From contig DYRK01000022.1 of NCBI GenBank assembly GCA_020718785.1, forward strand, positions 1 through 19,937: a DNA stretch of 19,937 nucleotides. Direction: 5' to 3'. The stretch comes from Desulfatirhabdium butyrativorans (lineage in GTDB: Bacteria > Desulfobacterota > Desulfobacteria > Desulfobacterales > DYRK01). The notes below the pieces were generated by a model. The model searched no databases. It worked only from the letters and a program-made list of their open reading frames with translations, and was not told the origin of the DNA. Each line of letters opens with the position of its first letter. Positions within the stretch are counted from its first letter, which is position 1. Below are positions 7,709-17,600 of the stretch, one piece after another. A program made the position numbers and the translations under genes.

Positions 7709-8031
7709 AAAAATATCGTGAAATCGTGAAAAAACTTGTCTGCGAGTATGCAAGGTACAAACCCTCACACGGGCAGATTGACACGGAAGCCGTAACTGAC
7801 ACCGAAAATGACCATTATGAAGTACTGCATATCGGCTGGGACGGGAGCCGCAGAGTTCATGGTTCAGTTATACACATTGATATAATTGAAGATAAAGTTT
7901 GGATTCAATATGACGGCACATCACGTCCGGTAGCTGATGAGCTGGTGGCGGCAGGTATTCCGAAAGAATCAATTGTACTCGGTTTTTTTCCGGCTGACGA
8001 AAGAATACATACTGAATATGCAGCAGCTTAA
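7696..8031 (+). CDS. xisI: XisI family protein
   Basis: 111 aa, recognised from MDKIEKYREIVKKLV, DTENDHYEVLHIGWDG, HIDIIEDKVWIQYDGT and ELVAAGIPKESIVLGFFPADER, which match the XisI family. AAAGGA (7683-7688) sits 7 nt before ATG 7696. The start lies inside the last codons of xisH, implying coupled translation. XisI normally accompanies XisH and is thought to act with it, but the biochemical activity is unknown. It is a separate two-gene unit between two biosynthetic genes. Nothing in the sequence links it to peptide synthesis. Confidence 0.85.
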   Translation: MDKIEKYREIVKKLVCEYARYKPSHGQIDTEAVTDTENDHYEVLHIGWDGSRRVHGSVIHIDIIEDKVWIQYDGTSRPVADELVAAGIPKESIVLGFFPADERIHTEYAAA

Positions 8032-8130
8032 ATTACAAAAAAGGCAGCGGTGCAGAAGCAGTGATTCGGAACGGAAATATCACCCTGCTTTTATAAGCTA
8101 CCGACCATTATGATTTATAATATCCGGCGG

Positions 8131-8175
8131 GTCAGACATTTCTGTCTGACGGTATGTCAGACATTTCTGTCTGAC
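8131..8175. repeat. Two identical 20-bp palindromes
   Basis: GTCAGACA, loop TTTC, TGTCTGAC occurs at 8131-8150 and again, identically, at 8156-8175, separated by GGTAT. Each is an 8-bp stem. The spacing of 25 bp puts copies on roughly opposite faces of the helix. It could be an operator pair or simply a dispersed repeat. Confidence 0.85.
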
Positions 8176-8184
8176 CTTTATCAT

Positions 8185-8206
8185 GAACAGGCAAAAATGC
8201 CTGTTC
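8185..8206. repeat. 22-bp palindrome (GAACAGGCA type)
   Basis: GAACAGGCA (8185-8193), AAAA, TGCCTGTTC (8198-8206), followed by TACC. The GTTCTAC end is shared with palindromes at 12017-12039 and 18924-18948. Confidence 0.8.
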
Positions 8207-8254
8207 TACCGCATGCCGCAAAAAAATTATAAGTCTTTAAGGTCGCCCGCTTAT

Positions 8255-8304
8255 CATTCTGAGCGCGGCAAGAATCCCGGAGATTCTTCACCGCGCTCAG
8301 AATG
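8255..8304. repeat. 50-bp hairpin element
   Basis: A 14-bp outer stem (CATTCTGAGCGCGG, 8255-8268, with its complement at 8291-8304) encloses an inner stem AAGAATC (8270-8276)/GATTCTT (8282-8288). This resembles the dispersed ATTCTGAGCG...CGCTCAGAAT palindromes seen in many bacterial genomes. No T-run follows. Confidence 0.8.
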
Positions 8305-8334
8305 ACAGGAACAGAAAAACGCAATTTATGCCGG

Positions 8335-8363
8335 TTGACAGTATGACATGCAATTTGTAATGT
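8335..8363 (+). promoter_or_regulatory. Weak sigma-70 promoter candidate upstream of the PKS gene
   Basis: A perfect TTGACA (8335-8340) is followed by TGTAAT (8356-8361, 15-bp spacing) or TAATGT (8358-8363, 17-bp spacing). Neither is an ideal -10 at ideal spacing. It lies between the hairpin and the MITE-like element and would drive the PKS and downstream NRPS. Confidence 0.3.
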
Positions 8364-8467
8364 TATATAGGAGTTACGCAGTTGCATGATTTTTAACCGC
8401 TGATGGACGCCAATAAACGCCAATTAATCAGGAAAATAAATTCAAGTGCGTAACTCATAGTTATATA
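8362..8467. mobile_element. MITE-like element with terminal inverted repeats and 8-bp direct repeats
   Basis: Terminal inverted repeats of 14 bp with one mismatch (GAGTTACGCAGTTG at 8371-8384; complement of GAGTTACGCACTTG at 8443-8456) bound a non-coding interior. The flanking direct repeats GTTATATA (8362-8369 and 8460-8467) look like a target-site duplication. The element is about 90 bp with no ORF. It inserted 45 bp upstream of the PKS start. Confidence 0.6.
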
Positions 8468-8499
8468 TACAGAAACCTGCCAATATGCAAAAACTGTAC

Positions 8500-8504
8500 G
8501 GAGA
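8500..8504 (+). promoter_or_regulatory. Ribosome binding site deciding the PKS start
   Basis: GGAGA lies 7 nt before ATG 8512. ATG 8485 lacks such a site and is only 18 bp from the MITE-like insertion. ATG 8512 places the conserved EPVAIIGMAARFPG block near residue 10, as is usual for KS domains. Confidence 0.65.
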
Positions 8505-8511
8505 AATCATA

Positions 8512-11500
8512 ATGGACAAACCCGAAACCTACGATGCCTTGGAACCTGTTGCGATTATCGGCATGGCAGCCCGTTTTCCGGGAGCCGAAAGCCTTGACGA
8601 ATTCTGGCAGAATCTGTGCAAGGGCTTGGAATCTGTTTCATTTTTTACCGAAGAAGAAGCGATTGCCGAAGGCGCAGACCCTGAATCAGTGAAAAATTCC
8701 CGCTATGTCAGAGCCTGTGCCGCGCTGAAAGATATTGAGATGTTCGACGCGGCTTTTTTCGGTTTTTCGCCCAGAGAAGCAGAACTGACAGACCCGCAGC
8801 ATCGCCTCTTTTTAGAATGTGCATCAGAGGTGATTGAAAGCTCGGGCTATGATCCTGACACATACAAGGGACGCATCGGGGTTTACGCGGGGGTCGGCAT
8901 GAATCTGTATCTGCTCACAGCCCTGACGACAAATCCTGCTATCCTCAGCACCGTTGACGGCAATCAGCTGATGATCGGCAACAACAAAGATTTTCTGCCC
9001 ACACGGGTTTCCTACAAGCTGAATCTGAGGGGTCCCTCTGTCAATGTCAATACAGCCTGTTCTACCTCTTTGGTGGCGGTTCACCTTGCCTGTCAGAGTC
9101 TGCTGAATTATGAATGCGATATGGCGCTGGCAGGGGGCGTTACTTTGCTGATTCCGCAAAAAAAAGGTTATCTGTATCAGGAAGGCGGCATTCTTTCTCC
9201 TGACGGACACTGCCGGGCTTTTGACGCCCAAGCCGGAGGTACCGTCGGCGGAAGCGGCCTCGGCATCGTGATGCTGAAACGCTTTTCAGATGCGCTGGCA
9301 GACCGGGACTGCATCTGCGCGGTCATAAAAGGATCGTCCATCAATAATGACGGCTCGTCAAAGATGAGTTATACCGCGCCCAGTGTAAACGGTGAAGCAG
9401 AAGTCATCAGCGAAGCGCAGGCATTGGCAGGTATTGCGCCTGAGACAATCACTTATATCGAGACTCACGGAACCGGAACAAAGCTGGGAGACCCCATTGA
9501 AATTGCGGCGTTGACTCAGGCGTTTCACAGCCGCATGACGACAGATAAAAAACACTTTTGCGCCATCGGATCAGTCAAAACCAATATCGGACATTTGGAC
9601 ACAGCAGCGGGGATCGCAGGACTTATCAAAACCGTTCTTGCAATGAGACATAGAAAAATTCCTCCGAGTCTGCATTTTGGACAGCCCAATCCTGAGATTG
9701 CCTTTACGGACAGCCCTTTTTATGTCAATAACCGCCTGTCTGAATGGAAACCGGACGGAACGCCGCTACGGGCAGGCGTCAGTTCTTTCGGTATCGGCGG
9801 AACCAATGCTCATGTGATTTTGGAAGAGGTGAGGGGTCAGGGGTCAGGGGTCAGAGGGGGGATGTTCAGACCGTATCACTTGCTGTTGCTGTCCGCCAAA
9901 ACAGATACGGCATTAGATAAAATGACGGCGAATCTTGCCGAACATTTCAGGCGACATCCCGAATTTGACCCGGCAGATGTCTCATATACTTTGCAGACCG
10001 GCCGTAAGGCATTTAGTCACCGCCGGATGCTGGTCTGCAAAGACATGGCAGATGCTGAGTCAGCACTTCGCACCTCAGACCCGAAACGAGTCTTCAGCAA
10101 TTACTGCAAACCCGGAGAACGCTCAACGGTATTCATGTTTTCGGGTCAGGGAGCGCAGTATGTGAATATGGGCTTGGAACTCTATCAGACCGAACCGACA
10201 TTTCAAGAGGAAATTGACCGTTGCTCGGAATTGCTCAAACCGCATATCGGGCTTGACTTACGTGAAATTTTGTATCCGGGTCCGGGGTTCGGGGTCAGGG
10301 GTCAGGGGTACCTTTCACCCCGAACCTCTCACCCCGAACCTCTCACCTCAACTTCATTCGCTCAACCGGCAATTTTTGTGGTTGAATATGCGCTGGCAAA
10401 GCTGTGGATGGAATGGGGCATAATGCCCCGTGCCATGATCGGACACAGTATCGGAGAGTATGTGGCCGCATGTCTGTCCGGAGTATTTTCTCTCGAAGAT
10501 GCTCTTTCCTTAGTGGCTGCCCGAGGGCTTATGATGCAGCAATTGCCGGAGGGCGCAATGCTTGCGGTTCCGCTTCCTGAAAATGAGTTAAAATCGCTTC
10601 TGAATCAGAATCTCTCATTGGCAGCTGTAAACGGACCCGCTCAGTGTGTGGTTTCAGGAGCGATTGACGCAGTGCAGGCTTTTGAAGACAAACTTGCCGA
10701 CCGGGGCATTGAATGCCGCCGTCTCCATACTTCTCATGCTTTTCACTCATCCATGACAGAAGCAATTCTTTCGCCTTTCACGGAGCGGGTGAGACAAATC
10801 CGTTTGAATCCCCCGCAGATTCCCTATATCTCCAATGTCACCGGAACATGGATCACAGCAGAACAGGCCACCGATCCGAGTTATTGGGCGAGACATTTGC
10901 GCCAAACAGTTCGCTTTGCTGACGGTATCCGTGAGTTATTGAGCAATCCGGCGCAGGTTCTGCTCGAAGTCGGACCCGGACGCACGTTAAGCACATTCGC
11001 AATCCGCTGCCCTGAGAAAACTCCGGAAACACTTGTGTTGACATCCATACGTCATCCGCAGGATCAGCAGTCAGATATTTCTTTTTTGCTCACTACGTTG
11101 GGCAGACTCTGGCTTTCCGGCCTCAAACCGGACTGGACAGGATTTCACAGGCAGAAACCCTGCTGCCGTGTGCCGCTGCCGACCTATCCTTTTGAGCGTC
11201 AGAGATATTGGATCGGCGGGGGGCAGTCGGCATCTGTCGGCAAGTCGTTATCTGCTGCAAAAGACAAAGTACAACAAACAACTTACAGCCAGCAACGGAT
11301 AAGCCCTTATATTGCCCCCCGCACACGGACTGAAGAGACATTGACTGAAATTTTTCAGACAATACTCGGTATTGAGCAGGTAGGAATCTATGACAATTTT
11401 TTTGAATTGGGCGGACATTCCCTTCTGGCAACCCAGTTTATCTCCCGGATCCGTGAAGCCTTTCATATCGAATTGCCTTTAAATGCGTTGTTTGAGAATC

Positions 11501-11610
11501 CTGCACCTGCGGGCATGGCTGACTACATCGGAAAACTCCGTGAAACCGCACAGAAATTACAAGCCGGTCCCTATACGGGAGCAGATAATCGGGAGGAAGG
11601 AGAAATATGA
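8512..11610 (+). CDS. Type I polyketide synthase module, KS-AT-ACP
   Basis: 1032 aa. The ketosynthase (about 10-430) has an intact Cys-His-His triad: Cys183 in NTACSTS, His319 in HGTGT and His361 in NIGH. The acyltransferase (about 535-850) has GQGAQY, Ser646 in GHSIG and HAFHS (742-746), the pattern of malonyl-CoA-specific domains. A post-AT linker (PLPTYPFERQRYW) leads to a carrier domain with Ser970 in GGHSL, a PCP-like sequence common in NRPS-PKS hybrids. There is no KR, DH, ER or MT, so the module should add one unreduced C2 unit, leaving a beta-keto group. In-frame heptamer inserts sit in the KS-AT linker (9833-9853) and in the AT before FAQPAIF (10286-10340). The stop overlaps the next start by 4 bp (ATGA), indicating translational coupling with the bimodular NRPS. 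Confidence 0.95.
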   Translation: MDKPETYDALEPVAIIGMAARFPGAESLDEFWQNLCKGLESVSFFTEEEAIAEGADPESVKNSRYVRACAALKDIEMFDAAFFGFSPREAELTDPQHRLFLECASEVIESSGYDPDTYKGRIGVYAGVGMNLYLLTALTTNPAILSTVDGNQLMIGNNKDFLPTRVSYKLNLRGPSVNVNTACSTSLVAVHLACQSLLNYECDMALAGGVTLLIPQKKGYLYQEGGILSPDGHCRAFDAQAGGTVGGSGLGIVMLKRFSDALADRDCICAVIKGSSINNDGSSKMSYTAPSVNGEAEVISEAQALAGIAPETITYIETHGTGTKLGDPIEIAALTQAFHSRMTTDKKHFCAIGSVKTNIGHLDTAAGIAGLIKTVLAMRHRKIPPSLHFGQPNPEIAFTDSPFYVNNRLSEWKPDGTPLRAGVSSFGIGGTNAHVILEEVRGQGSGVRGGMFRPYHLLLLSAKTDTALDKMTANLAEHFRRHPEFDPADVSYTLQTGRKAFSHRRMLVCKDMADAESALRTSDPKRVFSNYCKPGERSTVFMFSGQGAQYVNMGLELYQTEPTFQEEIDRCSELLKPHIGLDLREILYPGPGFGVRGQGYLSPRTSHPEPLTSTSFAQPAIFVVEYALAKLWMEWGIMPRAMIGHSIGEYVAACLSGVFSLEDALSLVAARGLMMQQLPEGAMLAVPLPENELKSLLNQNLSLAAVNGPAQCVVSGAIDAVQAFEDKLADRGIECRRLHTSHAFHSSMTEAILSPFTERVRQIRLNPPQIPYISNVTGTWITAEQATDPSYWARHLRQTVRFADGIRELLSNPAQVLLEVGPGRTLSTFAIRCPEKTPETLVLTSIRHPQDQQSDISFLLTTLGRLWLSGLKPDWTGFHRQKPCCRVPLPTYPFERQRYWIGGGQSASVGKSLSAAKDKVQQTTYSQQRISPYIAPRTRTEETLTEIFQTILGIEQVGIYDNFFELGGHSLLATQFISRIREAFHIELPLNALFENPAPAGMADYIGKLRETAQKLQAGPYTGADNREEGEI
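9833..9853. repeat. (GGGGTCA)3 heptamer array in KS-AT linker
   Basis: Three perfect 7-bp units (21 bp, a multiple of 3) encode a VRGQGSGVRG-type stretch directly after NAHVILEE, the end of the KS domain. Confidence 0.9.
10286..10340. repeat. Heptamer dyad insert in AT domain
   Basis: GGGGTCA units (10291-10304) and CCCCGAACCTCTCA units on the right form a dyad. GGTTCGGGGT (10286-10295) is the complement of 10317-10326 and of 10331-10340. It encodes low-complexity residues between DLREILYPG and FAQPAIFVVEYAL, where AT domains have a variable loop. Confidence 0.85.
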
Positions 11611-14600
11611 GAAAAATTGAAGATTTTTTGTCTTATCTGAGCAGTTTGGATATAAAGCTGTGGGCAGAGGGAGAACGTCTCCGATATAACGCTCCGGAGA
11701 ATACAATGACTCCTGATTTGCTGAATCAGTTAAAAGAACGAAAAACAGAAATTCTCGATTTTCTGAAAATAATGAATCTCGGTTCGGATGACTCTCCTGA
11801 TGCGCTCCGCCCTGTGGAGCGAAACGGAAAAATTCCCCTGTCTTTTGCCCAGCAGCGGCTTTTGTTTCTCTATCAATTGGAGAAAGACGGCACCGCCTAT
11901 AACATACCGTCATGTCTGCGCTTCACGGGTCAGCTTAATGTCTCTGCTTTGGAGCAGAGTTTCAATGAAGTCATTCGGCGTCATGAAGTGCTGCGAACAA
12001 CCTTTGTCTCAACAGCAGAACGGGTTTTAAACCCGTTCTACGATGATATTTCCGTACAGCTTATTGCGCCGTCTTTGACCATGACGCTGCCGGTAATTGA
12101 CTTGCAGCATTTATCCGAATCTGAAAAATCCGCCCAAATGCGCCGATATGCTGCCGAAGATGTGCAGCGTCCTTTTGATTTGGAAAGGGGTCCTGCGCTG
12201 CGTGGAATCTTGCTGCGTCTGAACCGGGAGGAATATATTTTCCTCATATCTATGCACCATATTGTCACGGACGGATGGTCTATGGGCATATTTGTCCGGG
12301 AACTGACGGCTTTTTACGAAGCTTTTTCAAAAGGACATGCTGCGGCGCTGCCGGAACTGCCGATTCAATATGCTGATTTTGCCTGCTGGCAGCTTGAACG
12401 GGCAAAAGGCAAAGAATGGCAGCAGCAGCTTGACTACTGGAAGAAGCAGTTGGCAGGCGCGCCGCCGGTTCTGGAGCTTCCAGCAGACCGGCCCCGTCCC
12501 TCTGAAATGAGCTATCGGGGCAGTACTGAGACATTCGAGATTGCTCATGACCTGACAAAGCAATTGAACGCTCTGAGTCAAAAATCCGGGACAACGCTGT
12601 TTATGACGCTGTTCGCCGCTTTTGCCACCCTGCTTTACCGCTATACGGCGCAGGAAGATATTCTCATCGGCTCTCCCATCGCCAACCGCAACCGAAAAGA
12701 AATCGAGCCGCTCATCGGTTTTTTTGTGAACACGCTGCTGCTGCGGGCAGACCTGTCCGGGAATCCGCCTTTTTCCAAGCTGCTGGAAAGAATTCGTCAG
12801 ACGACTTTAGACGCCTACGCGCATCAGGATATTCCTTTTGAGAAATTGGTTGAAGTTCTGCAACCGGAGCGGAATCTGAGTCATTCGCCTCTGTTTCAGG
12901 TCATGTTTATCTTACAGAATGCGCCGATGACAAAGCTGCAACTTCCTGATTTGATAATCTATCCGATAAAAACGGAAACGCTTGCGAGTCAGTTTGATCT
13001 GACCTTCTCGCTGACAGAAACCGAGTACGGTTTGACAGGTACAGCGGAATACAGCACTGATCTTTTTGATAAAGACACTATACGGCGAATGATAGCCCAT
13101 TTCAGGATGCTGTTAGAAGGCATTGCCGCCAATCCTGAACAGAGGGTTTCGGAATTGCCCCTGCTATCTGAATCCGAGAGACATCAGTTGCTTGTTGAAT
13201 TTAACGAGACTGACAGAGATTATCCGAGAGACAAAACTGTTGTTGATCTGTTTGAAGAACAGGTTGGGAAAACGCCGGATAACATCGCTGTGATTTTTGA
13301 AGATACAAAGCTTACCTACCGGGAGTTAAACGAGCGGGCGAACCGGATTGCTCATTTCCTGAGAGACAACTATGATATTCAGCCGGACGACCGGGTGGGA
13401 ATTTTAGTTGATTGTTCCGAATGGATGATTTTAGGTATAATAGGGACTTTAAAAGCAGGAGGGGCTTATGTCCCTGTTGATCCGGTCTATCCGAAAGAAC
13501 GAATTAACTACATACTTCAGGACAGTGACTGCAAAATCCTTCTGACAGAAGAGAAGCATTACAACATATCAGATGAGAAGGTGTGTCCGCTGATTATCAA
13601 TCTCCGGGATATTCCCCTTTCGGAAAACAGTAATCCTTTGTCTCATGCTGCTTCACATCATTTGGCTTATATTATCTATACATCTGGAAGCACAGGATAT
13701 CCTAAGGGTGTTATGATTGAACATGGCTCTATCGTAAATACTCTTCGCTGGCGATCCGAATTTTACCTTTTCGGGGAAAAAGACTGTGTATTGCAGATAC
13801 CATCCTATGCCTTTGACAGTTCGGTTGAAGATATCTTTACACCGTTGATCAGCGGTTCAAAACTGATTTTGATACCTCAAGACAAAAAGCATGATATCAG
13901 ATATCTGAAGTATATAATAAGCACCAGTAATATCAATCATTTCCTGATTACTCCTGCTTTTTACAGAATGCTGCTGATTGAAGCCTCTGATGCTTTGACA
14001 CATCTCCACTTTGTCACCGTAGCAGGGGAAAGCATTGACGAAAAATTGGTTTCTCTGCATTTTGACCGCCTGAAGGATGTGAAACTTTACAGCGAATACG
14101 GTCCTACGGAAAACAGTGTGTGTGCCACTGTATATGAATTTGACCGGATAACCAGGCAGGTATCTTTGGGAAAGCCTATTTGGAATAACCGGATTTATAT
14201 TTTCAGCCGAAAAACGGATCTGTCTCCTATAGGTGTGACTGGTGAGATATGTATTGCCGGAACAGGTCTTGCCCGCGGATATTTGAATAAAGAACAACTT
14301 ACAACCGATAAGTTCACGGATAATCCGTTGATCGCCGGTGAACGGATATATCGGACAGGCGATGTCGGCTGTTGGCAGCCGGACGGCACTATAAAATTTC
14401 TGGGCCGCAATGATGATCAGATGAAGATACGGGGATACCGCATCGAATTGGGAGAAATCGAAAACCGGCTGCTGAGTCATGAAGCAGTGAAAGAAGCGGC
14501 AGTGATTGCCCGAGGGATGTGCGGTCATAAGGAACTGGCAGCTTATTTTGTCTCAGACGAAGCGGAACTGAATACAGGCGTTCTCAGGGAATTTCTGAAA

Positions 14601-17600
14601 CAGAGTCTTCCTGACTACATGATTCCATCGTATTTTGTGCATCTCGAAAGACTTCCGCTCATGCCTAACGGCAAAATTGACCGGAAAGCCCTGCCCGCCC
14701 TGTTTAAAGCCGGAACAGGTTCGGGAACGGAATATCTTGCCCCCCGGAATGAAGCGGAACAGAAACTCGCCGAAATATGGCATGAGATATTAGGCATAGA
14801 AAAAGCGGGGGTTCGGGATAATTTCTTCGAGTTGGGCGGACACAGTCTGAAAGCGACGCAGATGGTCAGCCGGATTTATAAGGAGATGAACATTGAGATC
14901 GCTCTGCGGGAGATTTTCAGCCGCCCCACTGTTGCGGAACTGGCAAAACTGATTCGCTCAAAAGACCCCTCGGCTTATATTCCGATAGAGAAAGTTCCGG
15001 ACGCCGAGCATTATCCGCTTTCCAACGCCCAGCACAGGCTGTGGGTGCTGAGTCAGATAGACGCGGACAGTGCGGCATACAACATGCCCGGAGCGGTTGT
15101 CCTTGAAGGAAAAACAGACCGTGACGCGCTGCAACGGACATTTGCGGAAATGATCCGCCGACATGAGTCATTGCGGACGTCGCTCGCGGTAACATACGGG
15201 GAGCCTCGCCAGAAAGTTCATGCGGACACGGATTTTCAGATATTTTACAGAGATATTTCGGGAGAGAGTCATCCGGAAGAACGGGCTGCGGATATTGCCC
15301 GTGAGGATGCGCTGAGACCTTTTGATCTCGGAAAAGTACCGCTTTTCAGAATATCGCTGCTGAAAGTATTCAAAAACCGGCATATCATGCTTTTCAACAT
15401 GCACCACATCATTTCCGACGAGTGGTCTTCGGGAATCATGGTGAGAGAATTTTCGATGCTTTACAATGCCTTCTGTCAGGGAAAGACGAGTCCGCTTCAG
15501 CCCCTCGCAATCCAGTATCGCGACTATGCGGTCTGGCAGAACCGGCTGCTGGAAAGCGATGAAATCGCCGTTCACCGGGACTACTGGCATAAAAAACTCT
15601 CCGGCGAAATACCTGTGCTGAATCTGCCGACTGATTATCCGCGTCCGAGGATGCAGACTTTCAACGGAGAGACAATTTATTTTGAACTCGGACCGGGGGA
15701 GGCGGAAAAACTCAGAAGCCTCGGAACGGAACAGAACGCAAGCTTTTTCATGGTGCTTGTCGCAGCGGCAAAAGTGCTGCTTTACCGCTATACCGATCAG
15801 CAGGATATTATCGTAGGCATTCCGGTAGCAGGAAGGAACCGGGCAGACCTCGAAGATCAGATCGGCTTCTATGTCAACACACTCGCACTGAGGGATCAGA
15901 TACGGGGAGACATCGGCTTTGTCTCACTCTTACAGGAAATCAGACAGAATGCCGCGGAAGCATACAGTCATCAGATATATCCTTTCGATATTCTTGTGGA
16001 CGAACTGAAGCTGCGGCGTGATGTCAGCCGGTCGCCGCTTTTCGACGTGATGCTGGTATTTCGGAACTATGACGAGGCGGTGATTTCTCTCGAAGGCATA
16101 GAGATCAGTCCTTTCGAGTATGACTACCGGATCAGCAAGTTTGACCTGTCTTTTGATTTTGCAGAAACAAAAGACGGGCTGCGGATCGGCGTAGAATACA
16201 ACACCGACCTTTTCCGTCCGGATCGGATACATCGGATGACTCAACACTTCCGGGAATTGGTAAACAGCATTCTGACAGATGCAGATCAGCCGGTCAGCCA
16301 TCTGAATATTCTGCCGGAAAAAGAGCGGAGTCAATTGCTTGCCGAGTTCAACGACACTGACAGAGATTATCCGCGAGACAAAACCGTTGTTGATCTGTTT
16401 GAAGAACAGGTTGAGAAAACGCCGGATAACATCGCTGTGATTTTTGAAGATACGCAACTGACCTACAGCGAGTTGAACGAGCGGACAAACCGGATTGCTC
16501 ATTTTCTGAGAGAGAAATACGACATTCAGCCGGACGACCGGGTGGGGCTGCTTGCGGAACGCTCGGAGTGGATAGTTGTCGGCATTCTGGGCATTCTGAA
16601 ATCCGGCGGCGCTTATGTGCCGATGGAACCGGAATATCCTGAAGAACGGATTCGGCATATCATCACGGACAGCAGTTGCAAAGTTGTACTTGTATCCGGA
16701 AATCAGAAGATTACATGCGAGAGATTCGGCGTGGAATTTGTGAATATCTCCGACATCGGCTCAGATGCCCCGGGCACCTCTCACCCCTCACCCCTCACCT
16801 CTCACCTCGCCTATGTGATCTACACCTCCGGTTCCACCGGCGTTCCCAAAGGCGTGCTGATCGAACACGGAAGCCTTTATGACTACGTGATGACTTTCAC
16901 GGAGGAATTCCGCGTGACTTCCGACGACAGAGTTCTGCAACAGACCACCGTCACCTTTGACGCGTCTGTGGAGGAAATCTATCCCACGCTGTGCAGCGGC
17001 GCAACGCTTGTTATCTCACCGAATCCGAAGGAACTCGACACGCTCTTTGCCGACGCGGTGAGACATCGCATCACAATACTGAGTCTTTCGCCGTCAGCGG
17101 CGGGCTATTTCAACACCCGTGCGGACGAACTGCATGACCTCAGAGCCATGACTATCGGCGGCGATGTGCTTTATCCGTCTCACATTGACAGGCTGTTCGG
17201 GAAAATACTGCTTTATAACGGCTACGGACCTACAGAATCTACTGTCTGCGCTACTTACTGCAAGATAATGTCTCAGGGCGAATTTATCCCTATCGGCAAA
17301 CCGATTGCGAATCGCCGGATTTACATTCTGGATGCGGCTCTGAATCCTGTTCCGCTCGGCGTGTTCGGAGAAATCTGCATTGCCGGCGCCGGTACGGCGC
17401 GGGGTTATCTGAATCGTGAGGAATTGAGCAAAGAGAAATTCATTCCGAATCCTTTTACTGCCGGTGAACGTCTTTATCGGACAGGCGATGTGGGCAGATG
17501 GCTGGTTGACGGCAATATCGAATTTGTCGGCAGAAATGACAGTCAGGTGAAGATACGCGGCTATCGGATTGAGTTGGGAGAAATCGAGAGTCGCCTGCTG

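Larger units (their letters stand above)
8032..8511. other. 480-bp gene-free region filled with palindromes
   Basis: No convincing gene is present on either strand. The short minus-strand frame at 8181-8423 merely reads through the palindromes. The region contains, in order, a doubled 20-bp palindrome, a 22-bp palindrome, a 50-bp hairpin, a weak promoter candidate and a MITE-like element, before the ribosome binding site of the PKS gene. It splits the biosynthetic genes into two groups. Confidence 0.8.

Noticed and set aside
8181..8423. Small minus-strand gene in the repeat-rich spacer
   Set aside because: It reads through two palindromes, and the VILSAVKNLRDS-type translation is the usual product of the CATTCTGAGCG hairpin repeat, not a conserved protein.
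8485..8511. ATG 8485 as the PKS start
   Set aside because: It has no ribosome binding site, whereas ATG 8512 has GGAGA at a 7-nt spacing and fits the usual KS N-terminus.
13857..14528. 223-aa minus-strand open frame
   Set aside because: Antisense to the histidine A domain. The + strand carries FDSSVED, YGPTE and YRTGD.
15930..16658. 242-aa minus-strand open frame
   Set aside because: Antisense to the C/A region of the bimodular NRPS, which has intact motifs. No family resemblance.
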